In this document: positions 25,467 through 34,262 of the stretch, in pieces
Numbering within the stretch: position 1 is the stretch's first letter
Layout: every line of letters begins with the position of its first letter
Origin: Falsirhodobacter flavus
GTDB lineage: Bacteria > Pseudomonadota > Alphaproteobacteria > Rhodobacterales > Rhodobacteraceae
Assembly (NCBI GenBank): GCA_029846755.1
Contig: JARWBI010000006.1
Location: 62,001 to 126,000, forward strand
Length of the DNA stretch: 64,000 nt
Reading direction: 5' to 3'
Notes under the pieces: model-generated
Databases searched by the model: none
Told to the model about the DNA's origin: nothing
The model's input: the letters and a program-made list of their open reading frames with translations, nothing else
Translations under genes and position numbers: made by a program

Positions 25467-25500
25467 AAAGGGAAAATTGCCAGTTGGCAATTATCCCTTT
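25467..25500. repeat. 34-bp near-perfect inverted repeat containing candidate partition site
   Basis: Sixteen-base arms (25467-25482 and 25485-25500) match at 15 of 16 positions around a GT centre. The core ATTGCCA-GT-TGGCAAT (25476-25491) recurs upstream of parA and just after rep. The repeat spans the TAA stop of parB. It may act as a centromere-like ParB site, a terminator hairpin, or both. Confidence 0.6.
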
Positions 25501-26453
25501 CGCGCTTCGAAGAACTGCTCGAAGGCCACACGAAGCGCGTCTTCGGACAATGTTTCGGCAAATTCCAGCGTTACCTTCCCACCCTTGCGCGTCATCCGAA
25601 CCCCGCTTTCATGGATGTTGCGGCGGAACACCTGCGCAGGCTTTGCACGTTTCGGCGCTGCCGCCGACGCCTTGAGCCGGGCAAGGACCTGGGCCGCCGC
25701 CAGCGGTTCCCCCTCCCCCGCCCGCGCCGCGACCTGCTCCGCCGACAGTTTCGCCGCCGCATCCATCACGGCATCCCTGGTCTTCGGATCGGCGAGAAGC
25801 GGCTTCAGCACGCGTGCATGCAGTTCCTTGATCTCGCGCAACGACCCATACGCCGCGATGATACACTCCGGCAGCTTCGCGAGTTGCAGATAGCGCGAAA
25901 GCCAGCCCTCCGACACTTCCAGCCGTTCGGCCATCGCCTTTTGGCGGCCGCCGTAATAAGCCTCCAGCGCCTGGGCATAGTCGCGCGCGCGTTCGTAATC
26001 CGAGATATCCTCGCGGTCGCGGTTCTCGATATCGGCCAGCCGGAAGGCTTCCTCATCCGTCAGGTCACGCACATCCACCAGATAGCGGAACTGGGGATAG
26101 TTGTTGGCCCGCAGCCAGCTGACGGCGAAATGCCGGCGCGCACCACAGATGACCTCATACCCCTGCCCCTTGCGTCGCACGATCGCTGGAAATTCCTGCC
26201 GCCCCTGCGCCTTGATCGAGTTGATGAGATCGGCGCAGTTTTGTTCGGTCAGCAGAGCATATTCCCGGTTGTGACGTTCCCACATCACGCATTGCGCGGG
26301 GTCCACCCAACGCAGGACCTTCTCCTCGCGCTCGCCAGTTTCGGCGAGCGCGTTCGAGCGTTTCAGGAACCGCGCACCCGCCTTTTCCTCGGGCGCGGCG
26401 GTGGGCTCGAATCCCTTGAGGATATCGTCGATGGCATCGTGACGTTTGCTCAC
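25491..26453 (-). CDS. parB: ParB/RepB-family partition protein, GTG start
   Basis: A 320-residue DNA-binding partition protein. The ParB N-terminal nuclease-like domain is seen in VICGARRHFAVSWLRANNYPQFRYLV (GxRRxxA box near residue 105), then the helix-turn-helix region GGRQKAMAERLEVSEGWLSRYLQLAKLP near residue 170, and a C-terminal dimerisation segment. The start is GTG at 26453, overlapping the parA stop (GTGA), so parA and parB are co-translated. It would bind the nearby inverted repeats and segregate the replicon. Confidence 0.9.
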   Translation of the reverse strand: MSKRHDAIDDILKGFEPTAAPEEKAGARFLKRSNALAETGEREEKVLRWVDPAQCVMWERHNREYALLTEQNCADLINSIKAQGRQEFPAIVRRKGQGYEVICGARRHFAVSWLRANNYPQFRYLVDVRDLTDEEAFRLADIENRDREDISDYERARDYAQALEAYYGGRQKAMAERLEVSEGWLSRYLQLAKLPECIIAAYGSLREIKELHARVLKPLLADPKTRDAVMDAAAKLSAEQVAARAGEGEPLAAAQVLARLKASAAAPKRAKPAQVFRRNIHESGVRMTRKGGKVTLEFAETLSEDALRVAFEQFFEARKG

Positions 26454-27649
26454 AGCAGTCCCTCCTTGCGAAGTGCCTTGTGGTGGCTGGGCCAGGTCTT
26501 GCGCGCCAGAAGCTCCACCTCGCGCCCCACCGCATCAAGATAGGCGCGGCAGCGTTTGTGCGTTTCGGTTCTGGTGGCGGGCCCGGTCAACTCATACACC
26601 GTGGACAGATTCGCGGTCGCGTTGTCAATCTCGGCGCTGTCCTTCAACGTGGCTTGCAGCATGTCCTGCGGAAAGACCGCGTCCATCATTCGCTTGATCG
26701 CCAGGTGCGCCGATTTCTGATCGTTCATCTTTGACGCAAGAATCTTGACGAAACTATACTCGCGCGCACCCCCGTGCTGCGCCAGTTCCGAAAGCGTCGC
26801 TTCCATCATCTTGAGGAAATGCGCGGTCGAGGCGAAGTCGATATTGTTCGGCGGTGCCGGGATCAGCAGAGCATTCGCGGCTCGCAGCACCGAGAGTGAC
26901 AGCATCCCGAGCGCTGGCGGCGGGTCGAGAAGGATGACGTCGAACTGGTCCGCGATGCTTTCGACCCCGTCGCGGAGCCGGTCGAGGATAAACGTCGGCT
27001 CCCGCGCCATCCGCGCTGCAAACTCGTATTCGGCGTCGTAAAGGCCCAAGTTCGCCGGGATCAGCGCGATGCTTGGCCAATAGGTCGCCCGGAGCGCATA
27101 ATGGAGCGATTTGGGCCCGCCATGGCGGAGGAAAGGATAGAGCGTGTCTTCCTCCTCATCCACATCCACGTCGGGGTTCATCCCGAACATCGCGGTCGTG
27201 GAGGCCTGGCTGTCGCAATCGATCACGCAGACCCGATATCCGCGCAAGGCGAAATACTGTGCAAGGTGGCAAACCACCGTGGATTTGCCCACGCCGCCTT
27301 TGAAGTTCTGCACCGCCATGACCAGCGCCGGATCTTCCGGCGCGCGGTGTGGAAGCGTGCCAAACACCTCGCGCATGAGGTTCACCTGCCCGAGTGTATA
27401 GCCGGTGCGGCGCTGTGTTTCACTGTCCTTGTCCGGCTCGGGAAGACGGCCGTCCCCCTCGGCATCGCGGATGGCCTTTTCAGTTCGCCCGACCATCTCC
27501 GCCGCCGTGCGCACATTAAACCGGATATCGAGACGCTTCTCATTTCCCGGCGCAAAGACGCGTTCCCGCAGGCGTTCGATAACGGTGCTGGCACGGCGGG
27601 TGAGTTGGGTCAATTCGCCCAAGGTAACGGGAGGAAGGACAGAAGTCAT
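26450..27649 (-). CDS. parA: ParA partition ATPase, type Ia with N-terminal HTH
   Basis: A 399-residue Walker-type ATPase. An N-terminal winged-helix/MerR-like region (FNVRTAAEMVGRTEKAIRDAEGDGRLP near residues 50-80) is followed by the deviant Walker A motif NFKGGVGKST near residue 120, DCDSQAS near 150 and VILLDPPPALGM near 240. The N-terminal DNA-binding extension is the mark of type Ia ParA proteins, which also repress their own promoter. The start at 27649 follows a GAGG site. A copy of the 16-bp inverted repeat lies 64 bases upstream. Confidence 0.9.
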   Translation of the reverse strand: MTSVLPPVTLGELTQLTRRASTVIERLRERVFAPGNEKRLDIRFNVRTAAEMVGRTEKAIRDAEGDGRLPEPDKDSETQRRTGYTLGQVNLMREVFGTLPHRAPEDPALVMAVQNFKGGVGKSTVVCHLAQYFALRGYRVCVIDCDSQASTTAMFGMNPDVDVDEEEDTLYPFLRHGGPKSLHYALRATYWPSIALIPANLGLYDAEYEFAARMAREPTFILDRLRDGVESIADQFDVILLDPPPALGMLSLSVLRAANALLIPAPPNNIDFASTAHFLKMMEATLSELAQHGGAREYSFVKILASKMNDQKSAHLAIKRMMDAVFPQDMLQATLKDSAEIDNATANLSTVYELTGPATRTETHKRCRAYLDAVGREVELLARKTWPSHHKALRKEGLL

Positions 27650-27712
27650 GAGGCCTCGCAAACTTGCGCTGGTTATCATGATGCAACTGGCTGCTTGGGT
27701 AAAGTTCGGAAA

Positions 27713-27728
27713 ATTGCCAAGTGGCCTG
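27713..27728. promoter_or_regulatory. Degenerate third copy of the partition-type repeat, upstream of parA
   Basis: ATTGCCA-AG-TGGCCTG matches the left arm of the 16-bp repeat fully and the first four bases of the right arm. It lies in the parA promoter region, where ParA or ParB could bind to control the operon. Confidence 0.5.
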
Positions 27729-27834
27729 AAAAAGGCGGAAGTCGGGCGCGATGACCGTCATTTGCGTATTATCAGCCCCGTCGGTGCTTCGATGGCATCC
27801 AATTTGTAAGGTTACCGATCCGCTACTGCTAAAC

Positions 27835-27843
27835 TGTGAATAA
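27835..27843 (-). promoter_or_regulatory. Perfect DnaA box
   Basis: TGTGAATAA on the plus strand reads TTATTCACA on the minus strand, a full match to the DnaA box TTATNCACA. It adjoins an AT-rich stretch (27830-27930) and the iteron array, as in iteron-type plasmid origins. Confidence 0.7.
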
Positions 27844-27928
27844 ATAAAACCCCTGTGTTCAAGGATTCTATTAGATTCAGTGTTCGGCTACGGTAACATA
27901 CGGATTTAAGGGAGTAATTCTGTTTAAT

Positions 27929-28138
27929 CCTTACTGATTGGGTGCCAATTCTTACGGTTGGGGGAGGTTTGGCTTACGAATCGGGGCGATTCCCCTTACG
28001 CATCGGGACGATTCGACGCCTTACTTCTTGGGCGTGCGGAAAACTGAGTGTTCAGGCGAAATATAATTGTGCGTTTACATGGTGTTGCGCTGATTGTAAC
28101 CAGCCGTCCCTTCGTCAAACCTTACGTATCGGGTGCCC
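27929..28138 (+). repeat. Iteron array of the replication origin
   Basis: Six direct repeats share the core CCTTACGNATCGGGNCGAT. Their TTAC positions are 27931, 27952, 27974, 27996, 28021 and 28122. The first five are spaced 21, 22, 22 and 25 bases, about two helical turns, and the sixth stands apart. Copies 3, 4 and 6 fit best. The array lies between the AT-rich DnaA-box region and the Rep gene, which defines the likely origin of replication. Confidence 0.8.
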
Positions 28139-28168
28139 GACGTGAAATGTATCGGGAAACGCTTGAAA

Positions 28169-28212
28169 CCTTACGCGAACGCGCCTACAAAAGTAAGGAT
28201 ATCGAGGTAAGG
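28169..28212. promoter_or_regulatory. Inverted iteron half-sites at the rep start, candidate autoregulatory operator
   Basis: CCTTAC at 28169-28174 faces GTAAGG at 28193-28198, and a second GTAAGG at 28207-28212 overlaps the region just before the rep ATG. These are halves of the iteron in inverted arrangement. In Rep_3-type systems Rep dimers bind such sites to repress their own gene while monomers bind iterons; here that is inferred. Confidence 0.55.
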
Positions 28213-28214
28213 AC

Positions 28215-29222
28215 ATGGCCGAGAAATCCTATCGCACCGTCGAAGCGCGGCCTAATGCCGAAAGCCTTATCAAACCTGGCGAGCTTGTCGACCTCATTGA
28301 GGTCACCCCGCTGACCCTCAACGACCGCCGCATCTACAACCAGCTTTTGGAGAACGCATGGGAGGCGATCGACAAGCCGGTCAGCCATGTGATTGCCAAG
28401 TCCGCGCTGCGCGGATCACATAATTCAAACGACCGGATCGGCGAGAGCATCGAGCGCCTGATGTCGGCCATCGTCAAGGTCGCCGTGACTTGGGACGGGG
28501 AATCCGCCATCGAAAGGGTTCAGCTTCTGGGCGGCAACGTCGAGGCGAACCGTTCGGACGGGTTGTTCGAATATGAGATACCTGCGCGCCTCCGTCGAAT
28601 CATCGGCAATTCCACCGTCTTTGCGCGGCTGCAGCGCGAGGTCATGTTCGCGCTGTCGTCGAAATATGCGCTAACCCTATACGAGATGGTGCAGAAGCGC
28701 GGCAATCTGCGCTGGCGTAGTTCCGAGCGGTTCGCCCTGGAAGCGCTGCGCGGGGTGCTTGGGGTTCCGAAAGGCAAGCTGACCTCATGGTCCAACCTGA
28801 AGCTCCGCGCCATCGATCCTGCGGTTGCCGAAGTCAATGCGCTGTCCGATTTCATGGTCGCAATCGATCCGATCAAGACCGGCCGAAGTGTGACCCATGT
28901 GGAACTTCGCTGGTGGCGCAAGGACGACGACGCGGCAGGTGCCGCCGATCGGGCGCTGCAATATTCTAAGGTCGGGCGAAAGGTCCGGGCAGAGGAGCGG
29001 GCGGCGCCGCAGGGCAGGGCGCGCCCCGGCTGGCTCGATGCGCGGGGGCAGGCACTTCGGACGGAAACCTATGAAACCGCGCGCATGCGCCATGCCGGCT
29101 ACGACATCTATTTCGTCGAGGGCGAATGGCGGGCCTGGGCTGCTGGAAAGCCAGAGGCCGCGGACCCGGACAAGGCCTATCTGGCGTTCTTCCGCAAATA
29201 TGCCGAGGCAAATCCTCTTTGA
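28215..29222 (+). CDS. Replication initiator protein, Rep_3 family
   Basis: A 335-residue plasmid initiator with two winged-helix domains. Characteristic segments are LTLNDRRIYNQLLENAWEAI near residue 35, SNDRIGESIERLMSAIVKV, LFEYEIPARLRRII near 115, FALSSKYALTLYEMVQKR near 150, and the second domain LEALRGVLGVPKGKLTSWSNLKLRAIDPAVAEVNALSDF near 180-220. It should bind the iterons upstream and open the origin with host DnaA. The C-terminal 90 residues are basic and variable. GAGG sits 7 bases before the ATG. The TGA stop touches a perfect copy of the 16-bp repeat. Confidence 0.88.
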   Translation: MAEKSYRTVEARPNAESLIKPGELVDLIEVTPLTLNDRRIYNQLLENAWEAIDKPVSHVIAKSALRGSHNSNDRIGESIERLMSAIVKVAVTWDGESAIERVQLLGGNVEANRSDGLFEYEIPARLRRIIGNSTVFARLQREVMFALSSKYALTLYEMVQKRGNLRWRSSERFALEALRGVLGVPKGKLTSWSNLKLRAIDPAVAEVNALSDFMVAIDPIKTGRSVTHVELRWWRKDDDAAGAADRALQYSKVGRKVRAEERAAPQGRARPGWLDARGQALRTETYETARMRHAGYDIYFVEGEWRAWAAGKPEAADPDKAYLAFFRKYAEANPL

Positions 29223-29237
29223 TTGCCAATTGGCAAT
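29222..29237. promoter_or_regulatory. Perfect 16-bp palindrome directly after rep, candidate partition site
   Basis: ATTGCCAATTGGCAAT is fully palindromic and begins on the last base of the rep stop codon. It is the best copy of the repeat also found at the end of parB and upstream of parA. Confidence 0.6.
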
Positions 29238-29305
29238 TTCCTGAAAAATATCGAATTTACATGGAGATAGGATGCCCTTGGCCAGCGGGCCAAGGGCCGG
29301 GCAAT

Positions 29306-30742
29306 TTACCCGAGCCGGGTGACCAGCTTCGTTTCCAGATAGGCCTCCACTGCCTCTGAGCCGCCCTCGGTGCCATAACCGGAATCGCGGATGCCGCCGA
29401 AGGGCAGTTCCGGCAACGCAAGACCAAGGTGATTGACCGACAGCATTCCTGCCTCGATCTCGTTCCCAAGGCGCGTCGCGGTGGCGCCCGATCCGGTAAA
29501 GGCATAGGCGGCAAGGCCGAAGGGCAGGCGGTTCGCCTCGGCGATGGCGTCGTCCAGATGTGAGAACCGGTTGATGATGGCAACCGGGCCGAACGGCTCC
29601 TCGTTCATGATCCGCGCTTCGGTGGGGACATCCGCCAAGACGGTCGGCTCGAAGAACCAGCCGGTATTGCCGATCCGGCGACCACCCGTCAGCAGTCTGC
29701 CGCCGTGATCGACGGCATCGTTGACCAGTTTTTCCAGCGCCGGGATGCGGCGATCATTGGCCAGAGGGCCCATCTGCGTGTCCGCGTCCATGCCCGGACC
29801 CACCTTCAAGGCCTTGGCCGCAGCGGTAAATCCCTCGGTAAACCTGTCGAACGCTGCCTCTTCGATCAGGAACCGGGTGGGTGAAACGCAAACCTGTCCG
29901 GCGTTGCGGAATTTGTGGGTCGCCATCAGATCGACTGCCTTGGCGATATCAGCGTCGGCGGTGACGATGACCGGGGCGTGACCGCCCAGTTCCATCGTGG
30001 CGCGTTTCATGTGCTGGCCGGCAAGGCCCGCCAGCATCTTGCCGATGGGCGTCGATCCGGTGAACGAGATTTTGCGAATGGTCGGGTGCGGGATCAGGTA
30101 TTCAGACACCTCGGCCGGGATGCCATAGACGAGGTTAACGACCCCCGCCGGAACGCCTGCATCGACGAAACAGCGGATCAGCGCGGCGGGCGATGCCGGC
30201 GTCTCCTCCGGGGCCTTGACGATGATCGAACAGCCGGTCGCCAGCGCGGCCGACAGCTTGCGCACCACCTGGTTGATCGGGAAGTTCCACGGCGTGAAGG
30301 CCGCGACCGGACCGACCGGCAGCTTCAGCGTCATCTGGATCACACCGGGGGCGCGGGCGGGGATGATCTGGCCATAGGTGCGGCGGGCTTCCTCGGCGAA
30401 CCAGTCGATCGTGTCGGCGGCGCCGAGGGTTTCCATTTTCGCCTGCGCCAGCGGCTTGCCCTGTTCCAGCGTCATGATCGGCGCGATGGCCTCGACCCGC
30501 TCGCGCAGCAGTTCGGCGGCCTTGCGCATGATCCTGGCACGCTCGAAAGCGGAGGTGGCCTTCCAGACCGCGAAGCCTTTTTCGACCGCGGCAAGGGCTG
30601 CGTCCAGATCGGCAGTCGCGGCATGGGCCACCGTTCCGATCTCTGCGCCCGTCGCGGGGTTGAGGACGGGGATCGTCTTGCCGGAAAGGGCAGGGCGCCA
30701 TTCGCCGTCGATCAAAAGCTGGGTGTCGGGATAATCGGTCAT
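29306..30742 (-). CDS. NAD(P)-dependent semialdehyde dehydrogenase, probable 2-oxoglutarate semialdehyde dehydrogenase
   Basis: A 478-residue aldehyde dehydrogenase of the succinate-semialdehyde type. Visible features: [33 protein letters not shown] near residue 150, [11 protein letters not shown] near 230, catalytic glutamate in [10 protein letters not shown] near 253 and catalytic cysteine in [11 protein letters not shown] near 287. GGAGG lies 5 bases before the ATG. The neighbouring island makes 2-oxoglutarate semialdehyde through KdgD, so this enzyme is the natural last step to 2-oxoglutarate. A succinate semialdehyde role cannot be ruled out from sequence. Confidence 0.85.
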   Translation of the reverse strand: MTDYPDTQLLIDGEWRPALSGKTIPVLNPATGAEIGTVAHAATADLDAALAAVEKGFAVWKATSAFERARIMRKAAELLRERVEAIAPIMTLEQGKPLAQAKMETLGAADTIDWFAEEARRTYGQIIPARAPGVIQMTLKLPVGPVAAFTPWNFPINQVVRKLSAALATGCSIIVKAPEETPASPAALIRCFVDAGVPAGVVNLVYGIPAEVSEYLIPHPTIRKISFTGSTPIGKMLAGLAGQHMKRATMELGGHAPVIVTADADIAKAVDLMATHKFRNAGQVCVSPTRFLIEEAAFDRFTEGFTAAAKALKVGPGMDADTQMGPLANDRRIPALEKLVNDAVDHGGRLLTGGRRIGNTGWFFEPTVLADVPTEARIMNEEPFGPVAIINRFSHLDDAIAEANRLPFGLAAYAFTGSGATATRLGNEIEAGMLSVNHLGLALPELPFGGIRDSGYGTEGGSEAVEAYLETKLVTRLG

Positions 30743-30869
30743 GGCTGCCTCCGGGATGCCGTTATGCGGGTCTGATCTATGGGCAGGGGCGCATGGGTTC
30801 CAGAGGCGCGCGCGGAACTTCCGCCGCCGCGCGCCGTTTTCCCGGCAGGACGATCACAAGGAGGAAACC

Positions 30870-31166
30870 ATGGACCATTCGAAACATATCCGCCTGAATG
30901 CGGCGGAGTTGACCGAAGCCAAGCTGATGGGCGCCACCGTCTATGGCGCCGAGAACGAGAAGGTCGGCACCGTCTCGCACATGCACGGCATGGGGACGGG
31001 GGCCGAGGTCATCATCGACGTCGGCGGCTTTCTGGGCATCGGCGCGAAGCCGGTCGCGGTTCCGGTCAGCCAGCTGGACTTCATGTATGACGAAAGCGGC
31101 GATGTTCACGCCGTCACGTCATGGACGAAAGACGACCTGAAGCAACTGCCGGAACATCATCACTAA
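30870..31166 (+). CDS. PRC-barrel (DUF2171-type) small protein
   Basis: A 98-residue soluble protein: TEAKLMGATVYGAENEKVGTVSHMHG, GAEVIIDVGGFLGIGAKPVAVPVSQL and a His-rich tail LPEHHH. The PRC-barrel is a small beta-barrel, often seen in stress-related or unknown-function proteins. A strong AAGGAGG precedes the ATG. The stop is shared in CTAA with the convergent gene. No functional link to the neighbours is evident. Confidence 0.75.
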   Translation: MDHSKHIRLNAAELTEAKLMGATVYGAENEKVGTVSHMHGMGTGAEVIIDVGGFLGIGAKPVAVPVSQLDFMYDESGDVHAVTSWTKDDLKQLPEHHH

Positions 31167-32476
31167 TGCGCGTGGATCGCCGCCAGCCTTGCCGCCTGTT
31201 CGCGGATGTCGGGGATGGCGGTGATCTCCCAAAAGGCCGCGCGTGAAACGGGGCCGAGGGCGAGAATGCGGTCCACAGGATCGCCTTTTGCATCAATCAG
31301 GCGGCAATCGAGGCCCACGTCAAGACCGATGCGCAGCGGGTCCATCCGCGCGACCCCTTGTGCCAGCAGCCCGCGGATCAGTGGGCTGCCATGCGTTGCC
31401 AGATCGCGCAGGATGCCGCGGCAATCGATGATCCGGGTTGCGGGCAGGGTTTCCTGCGCCCCGTCTGCAAGGCGCATATGAGCGATCCGCGTCTCGCCCT
31501 CGCGCGTGACATGGCTGAAAGTGCCCCGACGGATGACAAGCTGGCGGCGAGTCAGGGCGTCCAGAACGGTTTCCCAGGATGCGGGCGGGATGCGGTGACG
31601 GTGGACGCCCCACCACGACGCGGCATGGCGCATGAAGCGACGGCGCTGGTCCGTGGACATTGCACGCCACAGGCCATGCGCATGGGGGCGGATGCTGTCA
31701 ACGGCATCGCGCCACGATCCACCCTCCGCCTCGGCCTCGCGCGCAAGGCGGCGGGCCCAATGGAGAAGATCACTGACCTCGGTGCCCAGGGGCGGCTCGA
31801 CCGGACGAGGGCGGGGCAGGGCATGGCCGTGGGCCAGCGGCAAAAGGCCGTGACGCGAAAGCGACACGATCTCGCCCCGGTGACCGGCCTTGAGCAGCGA
31901 GAGCGTCTGGTCGATCATGCTGAGGCCCGAGCCGACGATCAGCACCCGCCCGTCGTGATCCACATCGCCATTAAAGCTCCACGCGCTGTCGAGGTCCGGC
32001 TGCGGATCGGGCACGGCATGGCCGGTGGCAAGGATCGCCCGCCCGGCATGAACAGCCTCGCCCGTTGCAAGGCGTGCGATCACCCCGCCGCCGTCAAGGG
32101 CGAGCGATACGATCTCGCCCCGGCGGATCACAAGGCGGTCGTCATCCTGCCATGGGGCAAGAAGGTCGCTCATGTAATCGCCATAGGTGGACCGGCTGAC
32201 GAAGCCGTTCGGACCGGGATCGGTTCCACGCTCGATCAGCCAGTCGTGGAAATGATGCGGGCGGTCCGGAAACGCGCTCATGTTATGGACGCGCGTGTTG
32301 AGGATATGGTCGGGATCGGTCGTGGAATAGGCAATGCCGCAGCCCAGAAGGTCGCCCTTTTCCACAAGTGTCACGCGGGTGCCGCCTTGAAGCAGAAGAT
32401 GCGCGGCCATCAGTACTCCACTGGCCCCGCCACCGATGACAAGGATGTGGGATGCGGGGGAGGAGAGGTCCTTCAT
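31163..32476 (-). CDS. FAD/NAD(P)-binding protein (NAD_binding_9 type)
   Basis: A 437-residue flavoprotein. The dinucleotide motif HILVIGGGASGVLMAAHLL opens the protein, followed by GIAYSTTDPDHILNTRVHNMSAFPDRPHHFHDWL, characteristic of the HcaX/FAD-NAD(P)-binding family. A second nucleotide motif VLIVGSGLSMIDQTLSLL lies near residue 178. The reaction and substrate are unknown. It stands between the aldehyde dehydrogenase and the uronate island and may or may not belong to it. Confidence 0.75.
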   Translation of the reverse strand: MKDLSSPASHILVIGGGASGVLMAAHLLLQGGTRVTLVEKGDLLGCGIAYSTTDPDHILNTRVHNMSAFPDRPHHFHDWLIERGTDPGPNGFVSRSTYGDYMSDLLAPWQDDDRLVIRRGEIVSLALDGGGVIARLATGEAVHAGRAILATGHAVPDPQPDLDSAWSFNGDVDHDGRVLIVGSGLSMIDQTLSLLKAGHRGEIVSLSRHGLLPLAHGHALPRPRPVEPPLGTEVSDLLHWARRLAREAEAEGGSWRDAVDSIRPHAHGLWRAMSTDQRRRFMRHAASWWGVHRHRIPPASWETVLDALTRRQLVIRRGTFSHVTREGETRIAHMRLADGAQETLPATRIIDCRGILRDLATHGSPLIRGLLAQGVARMDPLRIGLDVGLDCRLIDAKGDPVDRILALGPVSRAAFWEITAIPDIREQAARLAAIHAH

Positions 32477-32649
32477 GCGTTCGTCCTCGGTTCCGTGGCC
32501 TTAACGATGGACAGCGGGAATTGATCCTGAAAATAATATCTAGCAACCTGGTCGTGTTTCCAAAAGGATGGGGCGGGGCCGAAGAGTTTTCAAGAGAAAT
32601 TCGTTCCTGATCGCGAAGCGCGCAGGGAAACATTTTCTGGGAACGCGCT

Positions 32650-32690
32650 GCCGCCGAGAAAGGCGGCCTCAATACGAGCCTGTATGACGG
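32650..32690 (+). promoter_or_regulatory. Hairpin and TATGAYRG element in the region upstream of the cupin gene
   Basis: The 281-base gap 32477-32757 holds no gene. It contains a perfect 6-bp hairpin GCCGCC-GAGAAA-GGCGGC at 32650-32667 and, just after it, TGTATGACGG at 32681-32690. The latter belongs to a small set of similar elements upstream of other genes of this island. An AATAC about ten bases before it may be a weak opposite arm. Confidence 0.4.
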
Positions 32691-32757
32691 CTTTCTTGAT
32701 CTTGCCAGACCTTTGCCTCATGACTTCGCCAATACGGGTGGAATCGGAGGGAGACTC

Positions 32758-33102
32758 ATGCAAATCGTCGATGAGAGGGATGTGCGCCGCGAGGAGCCTG
32801 TGCCGCATGGTCGCATCGGCATGTCAACCGCATGGCGGCTGACGGCGGATGTGCCGCGGCGGACGATGGAGTTCCGTCGCCGCGCACTTCATGTAGGGGC
32901 GGCGATCGGACTGCACCTGATCGACCATGACGAAGTTTACTATGTGATTTCAGGGCGTGGCGAGGTGGTCGCCGATGGCCAGCGCCGAGTGCTGGAGCCG
33001 GGGATGATGGCTTATCTCTATGCGGGAGAGGAGGTCGGGATCTGGCAGCAGGGCGAGGAGGAACTGAACATGATCGTGTCCTACCCATTGGCTGGGAATT
33101 GA
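32758..33102 (+). CDS. Small cupin protein, possible KdgF-like function
   Basis: A 114-residue single-domain cupin. The cupin motif is HVGAAIGLHLIDHDEVYYVISGRGEVVADGQRR and VLEPGMMAYLYAGEEVGIW, with histidines and a glutamate placed as metal ligands. KdgF cupins, which open unsaturated uronates, have this size and sit in uronate gene clusters, which makes that role worth considering; the sequence alone does not prove it. The start at 32758 has GGAGGGAG upstream; an extension to 32713 lacks support. Confidence 0.7.
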   Translation: MQIVDERDVRREEPVPHGRIGMSTAWRLTADVPRRTMEFRRRALHVGAAIGLHLIDHDEVYYVISGRGEVVADGQRRVLEPGMMAYLYAGEEVGIWQQGEEELNMIVSYPLAGN

Positions 33103-33115
33103 CAGGCGCGTCTTC

Positions 33116-33146
33116 GTATGACAAGCATTGCAGACATGTATGACAG
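33116..33146 (+). promoter_or_regulatory. Direct repeat GTATGACA upstream of ABC permease operon
   Basis: GTATGACA occurs at 33116-33123 and 33138-33145, exactly 22 bases apart (two helical turns) and about 40-65 bases before the permease start. The elements match the TATGAYRG set seen upstream of the cupin, udh and solute-binding protein genes. Confidence 0.45.
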
Positions 33147-33182
33147 GACTGCAAGGCAGGCTTGCGTGCCGGGGAGGGAAAT

Positions 33183-34262
33183 TTGCGAAGATCGAAAATC
33201 GCCCGCTGGGGTCTGCTCCCGGCTGCGGGGGAGGTGCCGGCCCCGAGGCGCAAGCTGAATCTGCGGCCCATCGGTGCGCAGCTTTTCACCGTTGCCGTGA
33301 CCTTGTTCGGTCTGCTGGTGTTGACTTTCGTGATCGGGCGCATGATGCCTGCCGATCCGGTGCGCGCCATCGTGGGCGAGGATGCGACGCGCGAGACATA
33401 CGAGATGGTGTTCCGCCAGCTTGGCCTCGACCGGCCGATCTGGGAGCAATTCTTCATCTATCTGCGCGATGTTCTGACCGGGAATTTCGGCGTGTCGATC
33501 CGCACCGGCCAGCCGGTGATCCAGGATATCCTGCACGTTCTGCCCGCCACGATCGAACTTGCGACCTTCGCCATCCTGATCGGGGCGACGCTGGGCGTGA
33601 CGCTGGGCGTCGTCGCAGCCGTCAACAAGGACCGTTGGCCGGACCATCTGGTGCGCGTGTTCAGCCTGATGGGCCATTCAATGCCGATCTTCTGGACCGG
33701 GATGATCGGGCTGCTGCTGTTCTATGCCTATTTCGGCTGGGTCGGCGGATCGGGGCGGATGGAGTCGTTCTATATCGGCCTCGTGGATGATGTGACCGGG
33801 TTCCTGCTGATCGATTCGATCATCGCGGGGGACTGGGACGTGTTCTGGTCGGCGCTGAACCACCTGATCCTTCCGGCGTCGATCCTCGGCTATTCGTCCT
33901 CGGCCTATATCACGCGGATGACGCGCAGCTTCATGCTGGACCAGATCAACCAGGAATACATCACCACCGCCCGCGTAAAGGGATTGTCGAGCCGTCAGAC
34001 CATCTGGCGCCACGCCTTCCTGAACATCCGCGTGCAGCTGGTGACTATCGTGGCGCTGGCCTACGGCTCGCTGCTTGAGGGTGCGGTGCTGATCGAGACG
34101 GTGTTCGCCTGGCCGGGCTTCGGGCAGTATCTGACGTCGAACCTGCTGATCGGGGACATGAACGCGGTGATGACCTGCGTGCTGATCGTGGGCGTGATCT
34201 TCATCGCGCTGAACCTGATCTCCGACATGCTCTACCGCATTTTCGATCCGAGGACGCGATGA
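33183..34262 (+). CDS. ABC importer permease, dipeptide/oligopeptide (DppB-like) type, TTG start
   Basis: A permease of 359 residues. Features are the N-terminal helix LFTVAVTLFGLLVLTFVIGRMMPADPVRAIVGEDA with the DppB-type extracellular loop, then the EAA-like coupling region YITTARVKGLSSRQTIWRHAFLNI near residue 255 and GAVLIETVFAWPGFGQYL. I chose the TTG at 33183, which follows GGGGAGGGAA at good distance; a TTG at 33162 is the alternative. The context of uronate genes suggests import of uronates, aldarates or small oligouronides rather than peptides. Confidence 0.85.
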   Translation: MRRSKIARWGLLPAAGEVPAPRRKLNLRPIGAQLFTVAVTLFGLLVLTFVIGRMMPADPVRAIVGEDATRETYEMVFRQLGLDRPIWEQFFIYLRDVLTGNFGVSIRTGQPVIQDILHVLPATIELATFAILIGATLGVTLGVVAAVNKDRWPDHLVRVFSLMGHSMPIFWTGMIGLLLFYAYFGWVGGSGRMESFYIGLVDDVTGFLLIDSIIAGDWDVFWSALNHLILPASILGYSSSAYITRMTRSFMLDQINQEYITTARVKGLSSRQTIWRHAFLNIRVQLVTIVALAYGSLLEGAVLIETVFAWPGFGQYLTSNLLIGDMNAVMTCVLIVGVIFIALNLISDMLYRIFDPRTR

